Source: Mucilaginibacter sp. (GTDB taxonomy: Bacteria > Bacteroidota > Bacteroidia > Sphingobacteriales > Sphingobacteriaceae). From it: a DNA stretch of 33,428 bases. A program made the position numbers and the translations under genes. This document shows positions 8,332 to 17,247 of this stretch, piece by piece; position 1 is the stretch's first letter, and each line of letters begins with the position of its first letter. The DNA lies in the NCBI RefSeq assembly GCF_028288185.1, contig NZ_JAQBOF010000033.1, positions 1 through 33,428 on the forward strand. Direction: 5' to 3'. The notes under the pieces are model-generated. The model was not told where the DNA came from, made no database searches, and saw only the letters and a list, made by a program, of their open reading frames with translations.

Positions 8332-9465
8332 TCAGGCCTTCCAGTATTCAAACTTTTTATCCGGAAAGATCGATTTAGGGATCATGGCATGTACTCCCAG
8401 TGTTTGATCAACCACTTGTGTAACTTCAAAATCAACCCCGGTACTAGCTATTGACAGCGCTTCGTTAAAAGTAAAGCCCAAGTCGTCCTTAATAAAATTT
8501 ACTGCTTCTGATGACGCGTTTTTCATTGCTTTGTTCAGATCAGGGTCAAGACCTATGCTAATAAAGTGGGTCGATGTTTCGGCACGAACGCTTTTAATGG
8601 GTTTATCTTTACGTACTATAAATTTAGCTATCAGCGTAAGCGATGCTTCAATGGCTACGCCACTAATTTCGCCGGTTCCTTGTGCGGCATGACAGTCGCC
8701 GGTGGTAAATAAAGCGCCCTTAACAGATACTGGCAAATAAAGCGTAGTGCCTTTTACCATGTGTTTCAGATCTAAATTACCCCCATAAAACCCCGGCGGA
8801 ATAGAACTTATCCTCTTCATTTCTGCCGGTGGCGATACTGCCATTACACCCATAAATGGTTTAATAGGTATCTCCACGCCCGGTTTAAAGGTGGCGGTAT
8901 GTTTTTTCTTATCGTATTTATAAACAAAGTTTTCGCGCGTTTTTACATCGTCAGGCAGGTCGCCTCCTTTTGGCCATACCGCATTTACACCATAATCGCT
9001 GCGCAAAACAATATCCAATATTCTTACCTCTAAAGTATCGCCCGGCTCGGCGCCTTCAATGTAAATGGGGCCTGTAAGCATGTGCCCGCTCAAGCCTGAC
9101 GGCTCGGGCTTAACTTTTTTATAGATCTCAATAATATCTTTTGCCTGTTCATCAAGTGGCAGGTTATTGGCTTTAAAAAATGCTTCGGGGTCCTTACGGC
9201 CAATGCCCGTGGTATTAATAGTTTGAATCTCGGCAATGTCTCCGGCTTTTATGCGGGCAACTGGTGGCACATCAAACCCATAATAGCCCCAAACCATGTT
9301 TTCGGGTACAGAGCGTATCAGGTGATCAGGCTTTATCGGCGGCTCTTTTACAATAGCTACATCAGCCAAAGCATTTGCGGCCATGCCGCTTAATGATAAG
9401 GCTAGTCCGCCTTTAGCGGCTGTTTTTAGAAAGTCCCGGCGGTTGTTTGGGTTGCTGTGTGCCAT
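8332..9465 (-). CDS. Acetamidase/formamidase family protein with Tat signal
   Basis: 377 residues. The N-terminus has a twin-arginine motif (NNRRDFLKTA, Arg9-Arg10) and a hydrophobic stretch ending in NALA, so the protein is probably exported folded to the periplasm. The mature part matches the FmdA/AmdA family: IYIEGAEPGDTLEVRILDI, the GVMAVSPP segment, GGNLDLKHM, and the metal-site region TTGDCHAAQGTGEISG. Family members hydrolyse formamide or acetamide to ammonia and the acid; specificity here is not known, and export by Tat is seen in only part of the family. It lies upstream of, and probably in one unit with, the ABM gene. Confidence 0.88.
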   Translation of the reverse strand: MAHSNPNNRRDFLKTAAKGGLALSLSGMAANALADVAIVKEPPIKPDHLIRSVPENMVWGYYGFDVPPVARIKAGDIAEIQTINTTGIGRKDPEAFFKANNLPLDEQAKDIIEIYKKVKPEPSGLSGHMLTGPIYIEGAEPGDTLEVRILDIVLRSDYGVNAVWPKGGDLPDDVKTRENFVYKYDKKKHTATFKPGVEIPIKPFMGVMAVSPPAEMKRISSIPPGFYGGNLDLKHMVKGTTLYLPVSVKGALFTTGDCHAAQGTGEISGVAIEASLTLIAKFIVRKDKPIKSVRAETSTHFISIGLDPDLNKAMKNASSEAVNFIKDDLGFTFNEALSIASTGVDFEVTQVVDQTLGVHAMIPKSIFPDKKFEYWKA

Positions 9466-9495
9466 GAATTGTTGTTTTTACTAAGATAGTAATTC

Positions 9496-9640
9496 ATGGT
9501 GATAAAAGTAGACTGTCATTCTGAGTTTTAGAATCCCGCATGGCTTTGAAGGTGAAATGACCTATTACGTTTCGAACAATCGAAGTGTTTAACGGCGAAG
9601 CCTTCAATGAGTCCATAAAAAAACATACAATACCGAATTA
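9496..9640. repeat. Degenerate TGTCATTCTGAG-type intergenic repeat
   Basis: Between the amidase and the SpoU methyltransferase, the + strand reads TGTCATTCTGAG near 9513 and continues into a GAATC word, then GGTGAAATGACC. Words of this kind (TGTCATxCTGAG ... GAATC) occur as scattered intergenic repeats in Bacteroidota genomes. The copy is decayed and its borders are approximate. Confidence 0.35.
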
Positions 9641-9663
9641 AGCTTCGTAAGTTTTTTGGCTAT

Positions 9664-10197
9664 TCAACCAATAGCCAATTTAGCAAAGAAATCCCACAAA
9701 ACAATACCGGCCGATACCACGATATTAAATGAATGCTTAGTGCCAAATTGCGGTATTTCAATACAGGTATCAATTAACTGCATCACTTCATCGCTAACAC
9801 CATTTACCTCGTTGCCAAATATCAAAGCATATTTGGCGTTTTTATCAGGCGTAAATTCATTAAGCATTAGGCTATTCTCAGCTTGCTCGATAGCAATGAT
9901 CTGGTAGCCATCAGCACGTAGTTGGGTAACTGCCTCTAGGGCATCAGTATGGTAGGTCCAATTAACAGATTGTGTTGCGCCTAAAGCAGTTTTCTCTATT
10001 TCGCGGTGCGGGGGTTGGGCGGTAATGCCGCATAAACAGATCTGCCCGACAGCAAATCCATCAGATGTGCGGAAGATAGAACCAATATTATGCATACTGC
10101 GCACATTATCCAGCACAACCGCAACGGGTAGCTTTTGCTGCGCCTTAAATTCGGTTATTGTAGCGCGGTTTAGCTCATCTAGTTTTAATTTACGCAT
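9664..10197 (-). CDS. TrmH/SpoU family RNA methyltransferase
   Basis: 177 residues, a bare SPOUT domain without the extra N-terminal RNA-binding domain of RlmB-type enzymes. The three SpoU motifs are present in order: motif 1 around VRSMHNIGSIFRTSD (Asn and the catalytic Arg), motif 2 LIFGNEVNGVSDEV, and motif 3 IPQFGTKHSFNIVVSAGI, which forms the trefoil-knot SAM pocket. Family members 2'-O-methylate tRNA or rRNA ribose; the target cannot be told from sequence. Motif 3 has Phe where Leu is usual (SFN for SLN). The start ATG follows the galactokinase stop by 62 bases, all of it a heptamer array, so the two genes may share a transcript. Confidence 0.88.
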   Translation of the reverse strand: MRKLKLDELNRATITEFKAQQKLPVAVVLDNVRSMHNIGSIFRTSDGFAVGQICLCGITAQPPHREIEKTALGATQSVNWTYHTDALEAVTQLRADGYQIIAIEQAENSLMLNEFTPDKNAKYALIFGNEVNGVSDEVMQLIDTCIEIPQFGTKHSFNIVVSAGIVLWDFFAKLAIG

Positions 10198-10200
10198 TTT

Positions 10201-10273
10201 TTAGTTTTGAGTTACGGGTGATAAGTTTTGAGTTACTGTAATATAAAACTCAGCACTCATTACTCAGCACTCG
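10201..10273. repeat. Heptamer inverted array in the galK-trmH gap
   Basis: Read on the galK strand, the array is a run of 7-base units: GAGTGCT, GAGTAAT and another GAGTGCT, then GAGTTTT, a spacer unit, and a second arm with units such as CGTAACT and two CAAAACT. The galK stop codon TAA lies inside the second unit, so the last residues of galactokinase are encoded by the array. The arms are roughly reverse complements. The array fills the whole gap to the trmH start. Confidence 0.75.
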
Positions 10274-11429
10274 CTGCTAATTCGCTTCCTACGCCATTGC
10301 CTATCAATGATTGATATATTGATGGTGCATATCCAATTTTATCGGTATAGTAGATGTTTAATTCTTTGCTGAAATTTTCAAATTCATCCTCTTTAACCAG
10401 TGCTATGGCACAGCCGCCAAATCCTGCACCTGTCATACGTGCTCCGGCTACGTGTGGGTTAGTTTTGGCATATTCTACTACTGCGTCCAGCTCTTTTCCG
10501 CTAACCTCGTAGAGGTCGCGTAATGAGTCGTGCGAGGCATACATTAGTTTGCCAAATTCTGCAAGGTTGTTTGCAGCAAGCGCATCGGCGGCCAGTTTAA
10601 CACGATCATTTTCTTCAACAACATGTTGGGCACGTTTGCGTACAACTTCATCTGTTATTAAATTCTTATGCTGATTGAAAGTCGCTGTATCAATATCGCA
10701 TAAATAATGAATGTTTAATTCCTTATTAAGCGCTTTTAAAGCAGTCTGACATTCTTCCACACGTTCGTTGTATTTTGATTCAACTAGCTTGCGGGATTTA
10801 TTGGTGTTGATAATTGCCAGTACATAATTGCCTAAATTGCTGGGTACGATATCATATTTCAAAGTATCACAGTTTAGTACAATGGCTTTATTCTTTTCGC
10901 CAAAGGCTACTGCAAACTGATCCATTATACCACAATTCATGCCAATGAAATTATTCTCGACCGATTTTGCAATTTTTACCAGGTCAAGCTTGCTATATCC
11001 TGCATTAAAAAGATCATTTAAAGCGTAAGCCATTACTACCTCTATTGACGCAGATGATGATAAACCCGCACCGATAGGAATATCGCCAAAAAACAGCATA
11101 TCTAACCCGGTTATTTTATGGCCGTCTTTTGTAAAATGATCAATAACACCCAGCGGGAAATTAAACCAGCCATCGCCATCTTTTGTATAGCTGTCTTGTA
11201 TGGTAATTTCCGGGTTCTCATCAAAATTTAAACTTCTGAAACGGAAAACATTATCCTGATTAGAGTTTATTAGTAAGTACGTGCCAAATGTAATTGCACA
11301 AGGCATAACCAAGCCGCCGTTATAGTCGATATGTTCGCCGATAAGGTTTACTCTTCCCGGCGAAAAATAAGCGTGTTGGGCTTCTTTATTATATATCTCG
11401 TTAAATTTTTGTGGCAGACTGTGTTTCAT
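10260..11429 (-). CDS. galK: Galactokinase
   Basis: 389 residues, normal length for GalK. The galactose-binding signature is at 25-39 (GRVNLIGEHIDYNGG), the GHMP ATP-binding loop at about 118-130 (PIGAGLSSSASIE), the catalytic base is Asp170 (NCGIMDQFAV), and the third GHMP motif is GARMTGAGFGGCAIALV near the C-terminus. It phosphorylates alpha-D-galactose to galactose 1-phosphate in the Leloir pathway. No galT or galM lies next to it. The C-terminal tail (after GNGVGSE) is encoded partly by the heptamer array that follows, so it may be longer than the ancestral end. Upstream is a 143-base AT-rich gap shared with the divergent YCII gene. Confidence 0.96.
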   Translation of the reverse strand: MKHSLPQKFNEIYNKEAQHAYFSPGRVNLIGEHIDYNGGLVMPCAITFGTYLLINSNQDNVFRFRSLNFDENPEITIQDSYTKDGDGWFNFPLGVIDHFTKDGHKITGLDMLFFGDIPIGAGLSSSASIEVVMAYALNDLFNAGYSKLDLVKIAKSVENNFIGMNCGIMDQFAVAFGEKNKAIVLNCDTLKYDIVPSNLGNYVLAIINTNKSRKLVESKYNERVEECQTALKALNKELNIHYLCDIDTATFNQHKNLITDEVVRKRAQHVVEENDRVKLAADALAANNLAEFGKLMYASHDSLRDLYEVSGKELDAVVEYAKTNPHVAGARMTGAGFGGCAIALVKEDEFENFSKELNIYYTDKIGYAPSIYQSLIGNGVGSELAASAE

Positions 11430-11572
11430 TTTTAATTATATTATTGGTTTGGCAAATATTGTAAATATTACACTATTTGTTTTAATATTGGCGGTAAAAA
11501 TTGATAATAATTAAACAGAATATAAAGTGACTTGTTCCACTTATAATTAGTATCGACTTAAAAATTAAAATC

Positions 11573-11863
11573 ATGAATCAATACTTAATAACCGCATACG
11601 ATCATACTGATGAAGGAGCGTTCGACAGAAGGATGGGTGTAAGGCCGCACCATTTAGACGGCGTTAAAGAACTTAAAGCTAAAGGTAACTACATTTTGGG
11701 CGGTGCCATGCTTAACGAAGAAGGCAAAATGATAGGCTCAACCATGATCCTTCAGTTTGAAAACGAGGAAGAATTGGATGCCTGGCAGCAAGGCGAACCT
11801 TACCTCACGCAGAAAATCTGGGAGTCGGTTGATATAAAACCTTTTAAGGTGGCTAATGTGTAA
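11573..11863 (+). CDS. YCII-family protein (YciI-like)
   Basis: 96 residues, a single YCII dimeric alpha-beta barrel domain. It starts with MNQYLITAYDH and keeps the family's RRMGVRPHHLDGVKELKAKG region, where the His that follows a basic stretch is usually the key polar residue, and the GGAMLNEEGKMIGSTMIL strand-turn. YciI-type proteins are small cytoplasmic enzymes or binding proteins of mostly unknown activity. The gene is alone, divergent from galK and convergent with the lipoprotein gene 58 bases downstream. Confidence 0.85.
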   Translation: MNQYLITAYDHTDEGAFDRRMGVRPHHLDGVKELKAKGNYILGGAMLNEEGKMIGSTMILQFENEEELDAWQQGEPYLTQKIWESVDIKPFKVANV

Positions 11864-11921
11864 ATAAAACATCAAACAAAAAGCCGGGCATTACCCAACT
11901 TCTCCTATTAATGAATATTCT

Positions 11922-12671
11922 TTATCTTTTGGCGACAGCGCCCGTTGAAAGGTTAATAGAATAACTATTATTGCCTAGTGTTAATATAGCTTCATTAAAA
12001 CCTGCAAAAGTTAAAGTGCCGTCAAACAAAAATGCGCCTTTAGGCGAGTTGCCGGTAATGGTAGCTGTAGCGGTGCCGCCGGTAATTATAGCCGGCATTG
12101 TAACCGTAGCTTTTGATATAACAACATTTTTAACGGTTATATCAATTGCAATAGTGCCTGCGCGGGTTGTATCAGATTTTAACTTATAAGACCCCATACT
12201 TTTAAATTGTCCGTTTATAACGTAAACAGCCGAGGTAGGTGTTAAACCTGCAACAGTTGTGTTTGTACTGCCACTTTGTTTTGCCGATAATTTAGGACCG
12301 TTATAACTACCACTAAAAGTTAAATTACTGGTTACATTATCAGGCTGTTTATTGGCATTACAATTAAGCTTGTTAGTTATTACGTGTTTAAAGCTGTAAG
12401 TAATAGATGCACCCGATAAACTTTGGTGACTTATAGTATCAGTATGAGTAATACCGCAACCTTTATTGGTTGTATATACTGTTTGTGAAGTTATTGTGGC
12501 ATCATTTGAAAGGCTGACAAAACCGTTTGATTCCGATGCCAATGAGCCGGCTATCATTATAGCTGATTCATCACTTGTAATTGCCGAGAGTTGTGTTGGA
12601 TCTCCTAGTTTTTTACAAGCTGTAATACCTAAAAGAACAACAGGGATTATGAATATAAGGGGGTTTTTCAT
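11922..12671 (-). CDS. Hypothetical lipoprotein, beta-rich
   Basis: 249 residues. The lipoprotein signal (hydrophobic core then GITAC) places the lipidated Cys at residue 19. The rest is rich in Ser, Thr, Gly and Asn with alternating hydrophobic residues, as in secreted beta-sandwich proteins, with repeating segments such as SNLTFSGSYNG and FDGTLTFAGFNE. Two Cys (CGITH and NCNA) in the mature part could form a disulphide. No family is recognised. It is probably an outer-membrane or periplasmic lipoprotein. Gene of one, with no neighbour close enough for an operon. Confidence 0.7.
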   Translation of the reverse strand: MKNPLIFIIPVVLLGITACKKLGDPTQLSAITSDESAIMIAGSLASESNGFVSLSNDATITSQTVYTTNKGCGITHTDTISHQSLSGASITYSFKHVITNKLNCNANKQPDNVTSNLTFSGSYNGPKLSAKQSGSTNTTVAGLTPTSAVYVINGQFKSMGSYKLKSDTTRAGTIAIDITVKNVVISKATVTMPAIITGGTATATITGNSPKGAFLFDGTLTFAGFNEAILTLGNNSYSINLSTGAVAKR

Positions 12672-12762
12672 AAAATCTTGCGCAGTAATATTTTAATAAC
12701 TTTGTCTGCTAAATGTAAAAATGTTTTATCGCATTCGCAAATAATTAATAAACTTAAAATGG

Positions 12763-13626
12763 CTATGCCGGCGAAATACTATCTAAAATTTTAATATCAT
12801 CGTCAGTTAAGTTCAGCCCGGTGGTTTTCATATTTTCTTCTAAGTGTTCTACACTTGATGTACCGGGTATCAACAAAATATTATCGGCATGATTTAACAG
12901 CCAACTTAAAGCAACCTAGTGTACGGTTGCACCATATTTATCAGCAATAGTTTTAAGCTTATCCTGTGCTGCAACATTGCCCGCATTAAGCGGGAACCAG
13001 GGGATAAAAGCAATATCCTGCTCTTTGCAATAGTTTAATACAGCCTCCCATTTACGATTGTCGACACTATACATATTTTGTACAGACACTACTTTAAAAT
13101 ACTGTTCGGCATCTTTAATATCATCAACGCTAACTTCTGATAGACCAATATGTTTAACCTTGCCGCTTTGTTGCGCCAGTTGTAAAAATTCAAATGTTAA
13201 CTCTGCCGGTACATGCGGATCAATGCGGTGCAGTTGGTACAAATCTATTTGCTCAAGCTTGAGACGTTTTAAGCTCCCGTTCAATGCTTCTTTTAAGTGA
13301 TCGGGATGCGCATTTACGGGCCATTGATCCGGGCCTGTCCTGGTTAACCCTCCTTTGGTAGCAATAACCAGCCCGTCCGGATATGGGTATAGCGCCTCGG
13401 CTATTAATTCTTCAGATACATAAGGCCCGTAACTATCGGCTGTATCAATAAAGTTTACCCCAAGCTCAACAGCACGTTTTAATACACGGATTGATTCATT
13501 TTTATCTTCAGGAGGGCCCCAAATACCTTTGCCTGTAATGCGCATGGCACCATAGCCCAATCGGTTAACCGTTATATCGCCATCTATGTTAAATGTTTTG
13601 TTATATATATCAATTGAATTAGCCAT
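12763..13626 (-). pseudogene. Aldo/keto reductase interrupted by an in-frame amber codon
   Basis: The start ATG at 13626 (MANSIDIYNKTF) is preferred over an upstream in-frame codon at 13725. The AKR tetrad is intact: Asp61 and Tyr66 (FIDTADSYG), Lys91 (IATKGG), His133 (YQLHRID). After 236 residues the frame meets TAG (12916-12918) in the sequence His-stop-Val-Ala-Leu. The frame stays open for 50 more codons to a second TAG at 12763-12765, and those codons read as the family's normal end (VALSWLLNHADN, then IPGTSSVEHLEENM, the loop that binds the NADP 2'-phosphate). Family members usually have Gln before VAL, so CAG to TAG is the simplest change. The shortened protein would lack part of the cofactor site. 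Alternatives: sequencing error or stop-codon readthrough. Confidence 0.85.
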
Positions 13627-13632
13627 AATATT

Positions 13633-13653
13633 GTTGTTTGTTGTTTGTTGTTT
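13633..13653. repeat. Three perfect tandem GTTGTTT heptamers
   Basis: Three identical copies of GTTGTTT lie 7 bases before the aldo/keto reductase ATG (AAACAAC on the gene strand), in its 5' leader. A perfect short tandem repeat of this type can slip in length. Confidence 0.7.
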
Positions 13654-13726
13654 AGGTAAATAAACAATGAATTTATACAGATTGTTCTTTATAAAATATA
13701 TTATACGAGGTGTACTTAAAAACAAA

Positions 13727-13748
13727 GAGCTGGCCTATTAGCCAACTC
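13727..13748. terminator. Bidirectional terminator hairpin
   Basis: GAGCTGGC (13727-13734) pairs with GCCAACTC (13741-13748) with one mismatch and a 6-base loop. The + strand continues into a T-run (13753-13758) and the minus strand into TTTGTTTTT. It ends the MG2/plug gene on the minus strand. Confidence 0.7.
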
Positions 13749-13780
13749 GCTGCTTTTTTAATATGATTAACATTTTGGCG

Positions 13781-16537
13781 TTACCGTACAGTATATTTAT
13801 AAACGGTACGCCCGATATTGCCTTCACTGTCTATACCTTCAATAATAGCACGGTAGGTGCCGGTACCATCGGCATTAAAAAAGTCAAATGCAGCGGTGCC
13901 GTTTTTATCGGTTACTACTTTGGGATTCCAATAAATAGTTGTTCTTAAATCGCCACCAAACGCACCGGTTTTGTTAGCTTCATATTTAGGCGAATAAAAC
14001 GCCCTGACCATATAATAGCCTTTAGGGTTAAAGTTCACGGCGCTAAATTGCGGTGTTAGTAGTTGTTTAAGCAATTCTTTATCCAACGGTTTTCTTTCGA
14101 CTTTTTTGCTGCTTATAACAACAACGCCATTTGTATTATCCATTCTGTTCAGCCCGCTTAATCCATCGCTGGCAAATACCTCTATCTGATCTATCGTTGC
14201 CGGATCTACGCTTGTAAGCCTGCTAAAATCAACCACCGCGCCATCATAATAAATGGCAGCTTCAATTCTTTTGCCAGCATTATAGTCGCGGCTTAGGTAT
14301 AATTTATCTTCATAATAAGTAATACCTGGCAGTGTATTCTTAATACATTCATAAAGTGATGCACAGCCTGTAAGGCGACTTCCATCTATAACATGGTCTG
14401 GTATATTGCCCAAGCCTACCAAAAATGGATAATCTTTATGGCTTGCTACTTTAACAGCCACGCGCTCTTTTATCACAACCTCTTTAATTACGTGCGAGTT
14501 TAACGACTGCTTTTTATCATTCTGTAAATAAGCGTTTAAAGTGGTATCAATATTAAGCAACTCATCGGGCGCATTAATATTAGGTGTTGGTTGTTGTGGC
14601 GTGCTGTTGTTAACCATTATCATCATGTTATTGCCATTGTAATTGCCTTTAGCATTAACAACTCCCTTTACAGAATCAGGAAAAAACAACTTTGAAATTT
14701 TAAACTCGCCATCCCGGTTTGTATTTACGGTTGCAGATACCCGCATGTTTTTGATATAGAAATTAACAATACCATTAGGTACAGGCATACCGGTTGCTGT
14801 TCTTAATGATCCCGAAACAGAGATACCATCCTCTGCATCAAACTTTAGCTGAGGTTGTTTATCTGCTAAAACATCTTTATAAATAATGCGCCTATAACCT
14901 TGCGTCAGCATTAAAATGTCAAGGTCGGCAGCCGTTTTATCATTGATGTTATTGAAATAATAATTGGGCTTTTCTATATAACCTTTCAGCTCAGAGGTAA
15001 GTAACAGGTTAGTTAAAATGGTGGTCTCTGCATTTTCATTAAAAGGTACTTTGGTTCCATCTATCACCGTAACTGATAAATTAGCCAGTGCAGGTTTATT
15101 ATCAGCAGTTTTTGCTGTAACATTAAAAGCTACCTGATCTCTGGCTGTGTAGGTAGTTTTGGGGGTGCTTAAACCTATTTTTAGCTGATCATTACGTTGT
15201 ACGAAACAAATACGCTGGGCCAATGCATCGCCGGTTGAAGTAAATATGGTGAATTGAACAATGCCTGAAGGGAACTTGGATTTTAAGAGAGTTGCCGTAT
15301 ATATTGGGGTTGTTAACTGGGTTTGGCCTGCATAGCAAACAACCTGGCCCGATTGCCCAACAATAGCAATCATTTTGTTTCTGTTTGTCGCAAAAAAAGC
15401 ATCGCTTGCCGAAAATGTAATAGCTATTTTCTCTGCATCGGTATTGTTTACGGCCAGCGTAATACCATTATCTTTAGCGCCGGGCAGATCATAGCTGTTT
15501 TGTGATCCGTCTGGGAAGGTTAAACTGGCTTTATAAGTTTTACCTGCCACGGGGGTTAGTTCAAATACACCCATGCCTAAGTGTTGTGCGGTAATAGTAG
15601 CTACTACAGTCCCAGTATTATCAACTATAGTGCCTTTTACATCTGCCCCCAATCCATCAGGCTTTATGGCCTTAAATGCCACTTTAGATTTTATACCGTT
15701 TAATAATTCGCCACCTTCCGGAAAGAATTGGACATCAGGCGGTGCCACGGCATTTTTTAAAGTAAATGAATTTGTAATGGTGTTGTTATTAATATCAATA
15801 CCTGCAACCAGCGTAGCGGTAGTTAGCGCAGCTGTTTTATTGGTGGCGAAACTAATATTTATGTTTCCTTTAGCATCGGTAACGCCTTTGCCCTTACCCA
15901 AGGTTTCGTCATCTGTGTTTTGTACTCTCCAACTCACTTTTCTGCCCGCGTAATCGCGGTTATCTGCTGTGTAATAATGTATAATCGCGTCTACTTTAGC
16001 TGTATTGTTTTTAAGCTGGCTTGATATGGTAATGCTGTTAAATACGTTTTTATCTACAATTGTACCAATGGGTATTGTTTTATTAAAGTAGTAGGCGGCA
16101 TCAAAATTACGCATCCAATTGGTGTAGGCCTTTATATGATAATTACCTTCGGCATAGTTTTCTTTAAGCAGCTTAATATCGCCGTAGGCCATACCATCTG
16201 TAACCGGTAGTTTTAACCTTTGTACTGTCGAGTCTTTACTGGTCAATACATCTACATAAACAACCTTACTTACGGTTGATGGCAGATGCTTATTTTTGGT
16301 CATATCATCATTAATAGTAACATCAGTTGTTAAATATGCTTTAAACCAAATAGTATCACCAACTGCATAATAAGGCTTGTCAAAATGCAGGTAAACTTTT
16401 TCAAACGGGTATTCACTATTATATTTTATGATTTTGTTAACAATAGTTTTTACACTTACAGTGTCGGTTTGCGCAAATGCAGACAAGCAAACCAGGAACA
16501 ATAATGATAGTATAGACGTAAATTTTCTTAAATTCAT
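13781..16537 (-). CDS. Large secreted MG2 / TonB-plug-like protein
   Basis: 918 residues with a signal peptide (1-22, ending SAFAQ). The N-terminal part has the macroglobulin MG2 signature seen in Bacteroidota surface proteins (VYLHFDKPYYAVGDTIWFKAYL, about residues 48-69), followed by several beta-sandwich repeats. Near residue 570-650 comes a carboxypeptidase-regulatory-like beta domain (SVSGSLRTATGMPVPNG), and at about 700-810 a TonB-receptor plug-like region (LYECIKNTLPGITYYED, then TIDQIEVFASDGLSG and GVVVISSK). There is no 22-strand barrel, so it is not a TonB-dependent transporter itself. Such proteins are thought to be periplasmic or surface components of unknown role. Monocistronic, with a terminator downstream. 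Confidence 0.8.
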   Translation of the reverse strand: MNLRKFTSILSLLFLVCLSAFAQTDTVSVKTIVNKIIKYNSEYPFEKVYLHFDKPYYAVGDTIWFKAYLTTDVTINDDMTKNKHLPSTVSKVVYVDVLTSKDSTVQRLKLPVTDGMAYGDIKLLKENYAEGNYHIKAYTNWMRNFDAAYYFNKTIPIGTIVDKNVFNSITISSQLKNNTAKVDAIIHYYTADNRDYAGRKVSWRVQNTDDETLGKGKGVTDAKGNINISFATNKTAALTTATLVAGIDINNNTITNSFTLKNAVAPPDVQFFPEGGELLNGIKSKVAFKAIKPDGLGADVKGTIVDNTGTVVATITAQHLGMGVFELTPVAGKTYKASLTFPDGSQNSYDLPGAKDNGITLAVNNTDAEKIAITFSASDAFFATNRNKMIAIVGQSGQVVCYAGQTQLTTPIYTATLLKSKFPSGIVQFTIFTSTGDALAQRICFVQRNDQLKIGLSTPKTTYTARDQVAFNVTAKTADNKPALANLSVTVIDGTKVPFNENAETTILTNLLLTSELKGYIEKPNYYFNNINDKTAADLDILMLTQGYRRIIYKDVLADKQPQLKFDAEDGISVSGSLRTATGMPVPNGIVNFYIKNMRVSATVNTNRDGEFKISKLFFPDSVKGVVNAKGNYNGNNMMIMVNNSTPQQPTPNINAPDELLNIDTTLNAYLQNDKKQSLNSHVIKEVVIKERVAVKVASHKDYPFLVGLGNIPDHVIDGSRLTGCASLYECIKNTLPGITYYEDKLYLSRDYNAGKRIEAAIYYDGAVVDFSRLTSVDPATIDQIEVFASDGLSGLNRMDNTNGVVVISSKKVERKPLDKELLKQLLTPQFSAVNFNPKGYYMVRAFYSPKYEANKTGAFGGDLRTTIYWNPKVVTDKNGTAAFDFFNADGTGTYRAIIEGIDSEGNIGRTVYKYTVR

Positions 16538-16710
16538 TTAGCAGGGCTCAAGGCAATTAAAAAGATGGTTAAATATATCTATTTATGCAATAGTATAGCT
16601 AAGCATATTACACTTTAACACTTTTTTACATTTTGTAGTATAATGCGATAAAATTAAACACCAACAAAGACTTATAATTGCTGTTTGCTTATTTAATAAC
16701 GAATTTTAAT

Positions 16711-17178
16711 ATGGGTGTTGAAATAGAAAGAAAGTTTTTGGTAGACCATAAACAGTGGGACCAGCTACCTAAACCCGCGGGTATTAAAATGCAGCAAGGT
16801 TATATTGTTGATGATGAAGACAGGACGGTAAGACTGCGTATAACCAATGAGCAAGCGTTCCTTACTTTAAAAAGCGGTACAACAGGTATAAGCCGCAATG
16901 AGTACGAGTACGAAATACCCGTTAATGAAGCGACCGAGTTATTTGAACAATTTGTTAAAACCCGATTAGAGAAGACCAGGTACTGTATAGCTTATAAAAA
17001 TAAGTTATGGGAAGTAGACGTATTTGCAGGAGATAATGAAGGCCTTATAGTTGCAGAGATTGAATTGGATAGTGAAGATGAACAATTTGAACTACCACTC
17101 TGGGTAGCCCAGGAAGTAAGCGGGGATGGGCGATATTTTAATTCCAGCTTATCGGCGCATCCATTTAAAATATGGTAG
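16711..17178 (+). CDS. CYTH domain protein (inorganic triphosphatase-like)
   Basis: 155 residues from the ATG at 16711; an upstream TTG at 16678 is in frame, but the family begins directly before the ExExK motif. That motif is E4-I5-E6-R7-K8 (VEIERKFLVD), and charged strands of the triphosphate tunnel follow (RTVRLRITNEQAFLTLKSG, YEYEIPV, KTRLEKTRYCI, WEVDVFAGDNEGLIVAEIELD). CYTH enzymes use a tunnel of acidic and basic residues with metal ions to hydrolyse triphosphates; single-domain bacterial members usually cleave inorganic triphosphate. Monocistronic, ended by a strong hairpin shared with the convergent 68-residue gene. Confidence 0.9.
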   Translation: MGVEIERKFLVDHKQWDQLPKPAGIKMQQGYIVDDEDRTVRLRITNEQAFLTLKSGTTGISRNEYEYEIPVNEATELFEQFVKTRLEKTRYCIAYKNKLWEVDVFAGDNEGLIVAEIELDSEDEQFELPLWVAQEVSGDGRYFNSSLSAHPFKIW

Positions 17179-17183
17179 AAATA

Positions 17184-17217
17184 AATAAGGCAGGCTTTAT
17201 GAAAAACCTGCCTTATT
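17184..17217. terminator. Bidirectional terminator hairpin
   Basis: AATAAGGCAGG (17184-17194) and CCTGCCTTATT (17207-17217) form a perfect 11-base stem with a 12-base loop, lying between the convergent CYTH and 68-residue genes. Confidence 0.85.
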
Positions 17218-17247
17218 GTTATGCCGGTGTTACCCGATAATAGTTAC

